Below are positions 58,143 to 64,000 of a stretch of 64,000 bases of DNA, in pieces. The notes under the pieces are model-generated. The model saw only the letters and a list, made by a program, of their open reading frames with translations, was not told the DNA's origin and ran no database searches. The stretch's first letter is position 1; the number at the start of each line of letters is the position of its first letter. The DNA is from Congregibacter litoralis KT71 (GTDB lineage: Bacteria; Pseudomonadota; Gammaproteobacteria; Pseudomonadales; Halieaceae). The stretch spans positions 2,926,928-2,990,927 of the forward strand of contig NZ_CM002299.1 of the NCBI RefSeq assembly GCF_000153125.2, in the 5' to 3' direction. The position numbers were made by a program, and so were the translations under genes.

Positions 58143-59027
58143 TTAAAACAGCGCAGGATACTCCCGCCAGTAATAGCACAGCTCCGGGGAGCTCCAGTGA
58201 CGGTAAACGTATTCCCAGTCCAGACCGGGAATACGCCAACCGTGGTGCGGCTCGAGATTGGTAGAGAACACCGGCGCGCCGTAATCACAGAATCGCGTGT
58301 CCACGCTGAGGCGCACCCGCCGCTTGTCGATATTGGGTTGCGCCCGATGCACGGTCTGGGAGTGAAAGATGATCACGTCCCCTGCGCCTACATCCGAGAC
58401 ATGCCAGAGAGTCTCATCGGGATAAATTTCGCACTGCACGCCGCCCACGCCCTTGGCCTCAAACACGGGCCGCACTCCTCCGGCATGGGAGCCCGGCAGT
58501 ATCGTCAGACGCCCCATGGACTCGTCGGCATCGTGAAGCGCGATCCAGATGCCCGCCATGGTCGGCCCCGCATGATGGGAAAAGGCATCCTGATGGGGCG
58601 GTGTCTCAAAGCCGATTTTTCGTGGTGCGGCAATACGCGCCATTTTCATGGGATAAACAAAGGTCTCTTCCCCCGCCACGAGCCTCATCAAGCGCTGGGC
58701 CTCTGCCCCGTGAAAAAGCTGGTGTAGGGACTCCAGGGCCTGAATGTCGGGATAGACCGCGTCCCAGAAGGGGTCACTTTCAAAAAAGGGCTCTCCCGCC
58801 AGCACGGGCGTAGCGAGATTTTCATCCCAGTGGATATGCGGCGCGAGGACAGCGAGCATATCCCGTAGCAGGGGCTCCACCCGATCACTCAGGGCCCGGG
58901 GGAAGTACAAATAGCCCTCTTTGTGGAACCGCGCCTGCAAATCTTCCCGGGACTCATCAGCCCGTGACCGCGTAAACGGCGCGTAGACGTCCGCGCCAAA
59001 ATCCGCGGGGGTTCCCGCAGGGATCAT
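58143..59027 (-). CDS. Phytanoyl-CoA dioxygenase-family oxygenase
   Basis: Iron/2-oxoglutarate oxygenase of 294 residues. Iron ligands are the H-x-D of TPPHQDAFSHH and the distal His in SQTVHRAQPN, and the 2-oxoglutarate arginine in RRVRLSVDTRF. Substrate in the family varies (phytanoyl-CoA, ectoine, halogenated compounds). The ATG at 59027 has GGGAGA upstream; a TTG 21 bases earlier is rejected. Between kbl and an amidohydrolase gene. Confidence 0.82.
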   Translation of the reverse strand: MIPAGTPADFGADVYAPFTRSRADESREDLQARFHKEGYLYFPRALSDRVEPLLRDMLAVLAPHIHWDENLATPVLAGEPFFESDPFWDAVYPDIQALESLHQLFHGAEAQRLMRLVAGEETFVYPMKMARIAAPRKIGFETPPHQDAFSHHAGPTMAGIWIALHDADESMGRLTILPGSHAGGVRPVFEAKGVGGVQCEIYPDETLWHVSDVGAGDVIIFHSQTVHRAQPNIDKRRVRLSVDTRFCDYGAPVFSTNLEPHHGWRIPGLDWEYVYRHWSSPELCYYWREYPALF

Positions 59028-59069
59028 CCCTTGTCTCCCGCTGCCCAAAGCATCCGGCCCTCCATCACT

Positions 59070-60770
59070 CTATTGATCGCGCTGATACACCAGCTGCCCT
59101 TCTTTGTAGGTGCTTTGCACCGTGAGATCCTCAAGATCACCGGGATCAACGCTCAGGGGATTGTCCGAGAGGACTACCAGATCAGCGAGCTTGCCGACCT
59201 CAAGACTGCCCTTGCGATCTTCCTCAAAGTGCTGCCAGGCGGGCCAGATGGTCAGGGCCCGCAATCCGGTCATCACATCCACCCGGTGCTGGGGCCCCAG
59301 AACCTCGCCGCTGCGGGTCGTGCGAGTCACCGTCGCGGCAAGGACACGCATGGAATCGGGGTTCGCCACGGGCGCGTCGTGGTGCGAGCCAAACATCATG
59401 CCCCGCTCCCGCACCCAACCCGTGGGCGAGATATTCTGTGCCCGCTCGGGACCCAGCACCGAGTCTCGATGCCAGTCTCCCCAGTAAAAAGTATGCATGG
59501 GAAACAGCGACGGAAAGATGTGCAACTCGTCAAGGGCCGCCACCTGCTCCTTCCGCAGCACCTGACCGTGAATCAATACGGGGCGGTTTTCCACTGAGGG
59601 ATACTTTTTTCGTGCCGCGCGCACGGCGCCGATGAGGGCATCGGTTGCCGCATCCCCGTTGGAGTGCACGAGGATCTGCCAGCCGTTTTCGAAGGCGCGC
59701 ATGACGTTCGTGTTGACGGTCTCGACGTCGATAGCGGGATAGCCAAGGTAGTCCTCATCCTGGCCCTGGGGCGGCACGTGATAGGGATGGCTGAGCCAGG
59801 CCGTCTTCCCCTGGGGTGAGCCATCGATGGTGAGCTTCACGCCGCCTATGCGGAAGCGGTGGTTATAATCCCGGGAGACGGGGACATCCTCAAACATCAA
59901 CATGTCCGGATAAGCTACGACGTCGATGGCCAGGGCGTTGCGGTCTGCAACGCGTTTCAGCGTTGCCACGCCCTCGGGATTCGCCCGACCCTCCTGGGCA
60001 GTGGTGTAACCATAGCGGGCCATAGTCTCGGCGCCGGCCAGCGCCATTCGGTCCTGGAGCTCGTCCGTGCTCTTGGCCAGTGCCGAAAAAATCAAATGGA
60101 AAAAGGCGTATTCCTCGGCGACACCGTTGGGTTGCTTCCCATCACTCTCTCGCCGGAACGCGCCGCCGTCGGGGTCCGGCGTATCGGGCCCTATCCCGGC
60201 CATTTTCAAACCCAGGCTGTTCGCCACCCCCAGATGTCCCGATTGATGGATAAGAAGGATCGGCACTTCCGTGGAAACCGCGTCCATTTCCTGGCGCGTG
60301 GGATGACGTTGCTCTGCCAGCTGCGAGTCGTCGTAACCAAAACCGATCACCCAGCCCAGCTCTCGCAGCAAAGCGGGTTCCGATTTAAGGTACTCACGGA
60401 GAATATTCTGGATGTCAGCGACACTTGCGCCACCGCCGTCCGGGGGCGGCAGAATATCGGCGCTCAGGGCCTGCAGCCCGATAAAGTTTGCGTGACTGTG
60501 GGAGTCCACAAAACCGGGCAGTAAAGGAGCACCGTCAAGATCAACGCGGTAGGTATCCTCATCGGCAAGCGCCAGCACCTTCGCCCTGTCACCCACCGCA
60601 ATGATACGCCCATCTTCCACGGCGAGCGCCTCGACCACCCGGCCATCGCTGTCCATGGTGATAACCGGTCCTCCGAAAAAAACCGTGTCCGCTGCGCCGA
60701 AACCCAGCGCCGGACACGCCGCGAGTAACACCGTACCCACGGAGCCCAAAACCCGTTTACGCACACTCAT
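59070..60770 (-). CDS. Exported YtcJ-like amidohydrolase
   Basis: Metal-dependent hydrolase of the amidohydrolase superfamily, 566 residues, with a signal peptide (GSVGTVLLAACPALGFGA). Metal motif DSHSHANFIG (HxH), HSNGDAATDALI, and FGSHHDAPVANPDSMR toward the end; YtcJ/AmdN type of family with DxxSGD-like tails. Probably acts in the periplasm on an amide or cyclic compound. Follows a small GST gene in the same direction. Confidence 0.85.
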   Translation of the reverse strand: MSVRKRVLGSVGTVLLAACPALGFGAADTVFFGGPVITMDSDGRVVEALAVEDGRIIAVGDRAKVLALADEDTYRVDLDGAPLLPGFVDSHSHANFIGLQALSADILPPPDGGGASVADIQNILREYLKSEPALLRELGWVIGFGYDDSQLAEQRHPTRQEMDAVSTEVPILLIHQSGHLGVANSLGLKMAGIGPDTPDPDGGAFRRESDGKQPNGVAEEYAFFHLIFSALAKSTDELQDRMALAGAETMARYGYTTAQEGRANPEGVATLKRVADRNALAIDVVAYPDMLMFEDVPVSRDYNHRFRIGGVKLTIDGSPQGKTAWLSHPYHVPPQGQDEDYLGYPAIDVETVNTNVMRAFENGWQILVHSNGDAATDALIGAVRAARKKYPSVENRPVLIHGQVLRKEQVAALDELHIFPSLFPMHTFYWGDWHRDSVLGPERAQNISPTGWVRERGMMFGSHHDAPVANPDSMRVLAATVTRTTRSGEVLGPQHRVDVMTGLRALTIWPAWQHFEEDRKGSLEVGKLADLVVLSDNPLSVDPGDLEDLTVQSTYKEGQLVYQRDQ

Positions 60771-60793
60771 TGTGGCTCTCCTCTCCCGTCGTG

Positions 60794-61477
60794 TTATTCA
60801 AGCGTGGGCTCACCCACTTCCTCGTGATCAATGACCCAGGGCTCCTGCTCCCCCAGGCCTATCCAGTGCTGCAGGTCCTCGTCCTTGAGCCAGTGATCAC
60901 AATAGGATCGCGTGGTGTCCGAGAGATCCAGTGCGTAAGCGCGAAATCGCAACACCACCGGCGCAAACATGGCGTCGGCAATACTGAAGTCTCCCAGAAG
61001 CCAGCCGCTGCTGTCGCTCTGCTGCCTTGCCTGAGCCCAGAGCGCCTCGATGCGCTGAATGTCTTTACTTACCGGTGGAGAAACCTCCACGGATCGCTGC
61101 CTTGCCCGACAGTTCATGGGCAGGGCTTCGCGCAATGCGGAAAATCCACTGTGCATCTCGGCGGCCATGGCACGCCCGAGCGCGCGGAGCTGGGGATCTT
61201 CCGGCCACAAGGGAACATCCCCAAAGCGTTCGCTCACCGTCTCTGCAATGGCCAGGGAGTCCCAAATGCATTCACTCCCCATCCTCAGCACCGGGACCCT
61301 GCGGGTGGGTGAATAATCCCCAATGCGTGCCTCAAACTCCGGTGTATCCATAGGCAACACCACCACCTCGGGATCAACAGCGGCCTTGCGCAGGACTAAC
61401 CATGCACGCAGTGACCAGGAGGAGTAGTTTCGATTGCCGCAGATCAATAGCGGTGGTTCTTGAGGGGCTGCCGCCAT
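60794..61477 (-). CDS. Glutathione S-transferase family protein
   Basis: 227 residues. N-domain has CGNRNYSSWSLRAWLVL, SPTRRVPVLRMGSECIWDSLAIAETV, and C-domain GDFSIADAMFAPVVLRF. This matches the zeta/YfcG-like general bacterial group; the NYSSWSLR start is typical of proteins close to maleylacetoacetate isomerase. It is followed by the amidohydrolase gene 23 bases on. Confidence 0.85.
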   Translation of the reverse strand: MAAAPQEPPLLICGNRNYSSWSLRAWLVLRKAAVDPEVVVLPMDTPEFEARIGDYSPTRRVPVLRMGSECIWDSLAIAETVSERFGDVPLWPEDPQLRALGRAMAAEMHSGFSALREALPMNCRARQRSVEVSPPVSKDIQRIEALWAQARQQSDSSGWLLGDFSIADAMFAPVVLRFRAYALDLSDTTRSYCDHWLKDEDLQHWIGLGEQEPWVIDHEEVGEPTLE

Positions 61478-61636
61478 AGCTCACCTTTGTAAAATTTTTT
61501 CGACAGCTTAGCGCAAGTTCTGCGTAGAGGTCGCTGATAAAAACAAAAACGCAGCTAGGAAACCCATGCCCCAACCCACTATCATATTGCTGTCTCTCGT
61601 TTCCCCCGCCGACAACAGGATGTCCGACAGCCTCCT

Positions 61637-62116
61637 ATGGTGTTTCGTTTTTTTACAGCCGTACTTTTTGCCCTTGGGCTTTCCGCCTGCGTCAGTACGC
61701 CCGAGGACAGCCGTCCTCCCGGTGTGGAACGCTGCGAATCCTTTTTCATCTACGTTCTGTGCATCTCCGATCTCGACGCTGATGGACGGGTGGACTATAT
61801 GTACTTTGATGATACGCGGGAGATCTTTATGTATGCCGACAGCCTCCTGAACGAGCTGGAAACGGTGCTTCCCCTCCACGCCTGCGCGATTCCCATGAGC
61901 GAGAGCACACGGGATCTCAGCTCCCAGCTGCTTTACAGCGACGATATCGGACTATCGGCGCGACTCGCGGTTAAAGCAAAGCTGGCGGTGAGCTATCGGG
62001 CCGCACAACCAGCGGTCGACGCCTGCAATGCCGCTCTGAATCCCTCGACCCAGACGCCCGCAGCGGAGGAGCGGCCCTTTGATGACGATGATGACTGGCT
62101 GGAGGAGCCGGAGTAA
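61637..62116 (+). CDS. Predicted lipoprotein with a DxDxDG calcium-loop
   Basis: 159-residue protein with lipobox LGLSAC (Cys18). It carries SDLDADGRVDYMYFDD, a DxDxDGxxD calcium-binding-like loop, near residue 45, and an acidic C-terminal tail (PFDDDDDWLEEPE). Not a known family. Overlaps the DUF1800 gene by one base (TAATG), so it is part of that operon. Confidence 0.7.
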   Translation: MVFRFFTAVLFALGLSACVSTPEDSRPPGVERCESFFIYVLCISDLDADGRVDYMYFDDTREIFMYADSLLNELETVLPLHACAIPMSESTRDLSSQLLYSDDIGLSARLAVKAKLAVSYRAAQPAVDACNAALNPSTQTPAAEERPFDDDDDWLEEPE

Positions 62117-63888
62117 TGACCCGCCACGGCCCGCTTTTTAGAAACGCGTGCCTGGCCGCAGTATTTGTACTGCTCGCGGCCTGCGGCGGTGGATCCGGCG
62201 GCGGCAGCTCCCCCTCCTCGCCGGTGGCGGCACCGGTTTCACCTCCTGCAACGCCTACACCGCCCTCGGAAGAACCGCCGGTCAGTGAGGAGCCTTCGGA
62301 GGATTTTCCGGCGCAGCTCCAGGGCATCAACAACGCCTCGCGCCTCGCGTCCCGGGCGACCTTCGGGTCGGATTTCGCCACTATTGAATCCATAGACGCC
62401 AAGGGCGCCGAGGCCTGGATAGACGAACAGTTTGCTCTCCCCATCACCTCTCACGACGCCGTTGTGGACACGCTCCTGGCCCGGGAAGCCGCGGGAGAGT
62501 TTGACGAACTGGCAGCACGGGAAGATAACGATAATCTCTCGGCGGTATTCGGCAGGCTAGCCTGGTGGCACAACACCATCACCGGCGAAGACCAGTTGAG
62601 ACAGCGGGTGGCCTACGCCCTGAGCCAGATCTTTGTGATTTCCGATGAGGTTAACGCACTGCTGCTGAGTCCCTACGGCACAAGCAATTACTACGACATG
62701 CTCCTCGCAAATGCCTTTGGCAACGTGCGGGCGCTCCTGGAGGACGTCACCCTCCATCCCGCCATGGGCATTTACCTCAGCCATCTCAACAATGCCCGCA
62801 GCGATCCTGAGAGCGGCACCTTTCCCGATGAGAATTACGCCCGGGAGGCCATGCAGCTGTTCTCCATCGGCCTTTTTGAGCTCAACCCCGATGGCAGCGA
62901 GGTCGTCGATGAGCAGGGGCAACCCGTTCCTACCTATGACAACGACGATATCCGGGAATTCGCCAAAATCTACACGGGACTGTCCTGGGGTGGGAACAAC
63001 AACCGCTTCGGTAGCGATCGCTACAATTTTTCCGAGCCCATGCGAATGTTTGATGCCTTCCATGAACCCGGCGAAAAACGCTTGCTCAACGGCGTGACCG
63101 TGCCGGCAGGTCAGGAGGGCATCGTTGATATCCAGGCGGCCATGGACAATCTCTTCATGCACCCCAACATCTCGCCTTTTCTGGGAAAACAGCTGATACA
63201 GCGTCTCGTGACCAGCAATCCCTCGCCGGCTTATGTAGCCCGGGTAAGTGCCGCTTTTGAGGACAACGGCGTCGGCGAGCGGGGCGACATGCGCGCCATT
63301 CTCAAGGCGATCCTTCTCGACCCCGAAGCCCTCGCCGAGCCGGATCCCCAAAGCGGTTTTGGAAAGCTCCGGGAGCCCTTATTACGTTACACCGCGATGC
63401 TGCGCCAACTGGGCGTTGCTTCGCCCGACGGCTTTTACGCCAACTTCGGATTTTTCGTCCAGCAACTGATCCAGCAACATCCCCTCTCGGCACCCAGCGT
63501 GTTCAACTTTTATTCGCCCAACCATCAGCCCATTGGTGAACTGGCCGCGGAGGGTCTGGTGTCGCCGGAGTTCCAGATCACCAACAGCAACAGCATCATC
63601 GAGATATCAAACCTCATGCGTTACGCCGTGGTGGCCGATCTGGTTAACGACTTCAGCGAGCCGCCCTTCTCCAAAGCCAGCCTTACGCTCGATGGTTTTC
63701 TGCCTCTGGCAGATGACGTGGAGGCACTCCTGACGCGTCTGGATACGGTCTTCACCTATGGCACCCTGAGCGATGATACGCGCAGCGCCATCCGGGACCT
63801 GGTAACCCTCCTGGACGATCCGGAGCTGCGGGTGCGCGTTGCCGCTTACCTGCTACTCATTTCGCCTGACTACGCGGTGGAGATGTGA
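62116..63888 (+). CDS. DUF1800 lipoprotein
   Basis: 590 residues, lipobox VLLAAC followed by a Gly/Ser/Pro linker (GGGSGGGSSP) and a DUF1800 domain: ASRATFGSDFATI and WIDEQFALPI near the N-terminus, RQRVAYALSQIFVISD, NYAREAMQLFSIGLFELNPDG, and IAPFLGKQ-like HPNISPFLGKQLIQRLVTSN. The family is always found with DUF1501 proteins and is of unknown function. Downstream gene overlaps as TGATG. Confidence 0.88.
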   Translation: MTRHGPLFRNACLAAVFVLLAACGGGSGGGSSPSSPVAAPVSPPATPTPPSEEPPVSEEPSEDFPAQLQGINNASRLASRATFGSDFATIESIDAKGAEAWIDEQFALPITSHDAVVDTLLAREAAGEFDELAAREDNDNLSAVFGRLAWWHNTITGEDQLRQRVAYALSQIFVISDEVNALLLSPYGTSNYYDMLLANAFGNVRALLEDVTLHPAMGIYLSHLNNARSDPESGTFPDENYAREAMQLFSIGLFELNPDGSEVVDEQGQPVPTYDNDDIREFAKIYTGLSWGGNNNRFGSDRYNFSEPMRMFDAFHEPGEKRLLNGVTVPAGQEGIVDIQAAMDNLFMHPNISPFLGKQLIQRLVTSNPSPAYVARVSAAFEDNGVGERGDMRAILKAILLDPEALAEPDPQSGFGKLREPLLRYTAMLRQLGVASPDGFYANFGFFVQQLIQQHPLSAPSVFNFYSPNHQPIGELAAEGLVSPEFQITNSNSIIEISNLMRYAVVADLVNDFSEPPFSKASLTLDGFLPLADDVEALLTRLDTVFTYGTLSDDTRSAIRDLVTLLDDPELRVRVAAYLLLISPDYAVEM

Positions 63889-64000
63889 TGATGAGAAAAC
63901 CTCATGACCGTGTACTGAGTCGTCGGCGTTTTTTGCAGCACAGCTGCTCCCTCGGCGTCGCCAGCGCCACCCTGGGTTCCAGCCTTCTTCAACTGGGACT
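63888..64000 (+). CDS. DUF1501 protein with Tat signal (partial)
   Basis: Starts at 63888 (overlap TGATG with DUF1800) and runs off the right edge. The first residues have a Tat motif SRRRFLQ followed by a hydrophobic stretch (LGVASATLGSSLLQL). A Tat-exported product after a DUF1800 gene is normally DUF1501; the domain itself is beyond the window. Confidence 0.75.
   Translation, partial: MMRKPHDRVLSRRRFLQHSCSLGVASATLGSSLLQLG

Noticed and set aside
61566..61850. Alternative frame beginning MPQPTIILL
   Set aside because: It overlaps the lipoprotein in another frame and lacks a lipobox or domain.

Overview
The window reads as a chromosomal segment of a GC-rich, aerobic, probably marine gammaproteobacterium. 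The first 10 kb carries the classical gammaproteobacterial run nlpD - (popT) - pcm - ispF - ispD - ftsB - eno - kdsA - pyrG - tilS - accA. Later there are a sodium-pumping oxaloacetate decarboxylase, msbA, feoAB and DUF1800/DUF1501 genes. This mix fits the Halieaceae (OM60/NOR5 clade) or a close relative; that placement is inference from gene content, not from a search. Coding density is very high, many genes overlap by 4 bases (ATGA), and no gap without a gene exceeds about 250 bases. I saw no rRNA, tRNA, CRISPR array, transposase or prophage gene.

Layout. 1-9748 (minus strand): a housekeeping block for stress and envelope (LysM lipoprotein, undecaprenyl-phosphate translocase, isoaspartate repair), isoprenoid precursors (ispD, ispF), division (ftsB), glycolysis (eno), Kdo synthesis (kdsA), CTP synthesis (pyrG), tRNA-Ile lysidine (tilS) and fatty acid synthesis (accA). 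9858-13253 (minus): the oadGAB sodium pump. 13349-22380 (plus): dusC, a POT peptide transporter, a saccharopine dehydrogenase-like reductase, an unknown 729-residue membrane protein with a Lys-Pro repeat, and lutABC for lactate oxidation. 22377-25035 (minus): a Ysc84-family protein, a normal GAPDH, and an overlapping GAPDH paralogue whose catalytic cysteine is a proline. 25207-30737: folE, a YaiI-like protein, an acyl-CoA synthetase, two small lipoproteins, an SDR and a ChaC-like enzyme.

30767-39890 (minus) holds two notable operons. One pairs an orphan solute-binding lipoprotein with a cyclic-di-GMP protein that has its own periplasmic binding domain, PAS, GGDEF and EAL. The other is DUF3754 - Atm1-type ABC exporter - feoA - feoB, which suggests a joint iron/Fe-S/thiol function. 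40005-46853: a split YeeE/YedE sulfur transporter overlapping a PLP enzyme, a TerB-like protein, and an RND efflux pair. The TerB/RND intergenic region is rich in palindromes.

46903-64000: an exported M20 peptidase, msbA with a glycosyltransferase, a creatininase-family hydrolase, a MetC-like enzyme with a repeat-coded N-terminus, a GST with extra C-terminal domain plus DUF1330, an NlpE-like protein, the threonine-degrading pair tdh-kbl, a phytanoyl-CoA dioxygenase-like enzyme, an exported amidohydrolase, a second GST, and a lipoprotein - DUF1800 - DUF1501 export cluster cut by the window end.

The observations I rate highest are the cysteine-less GAPDH partner of gap, the binding-protein/c-di-GMP pair, the DUF3754-Atm1-feoAB operon, and four TTGAC repeats spaced exactly 11 bp upstream of pyrG. 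All functions are read from motifs and gene order; no database search was run.
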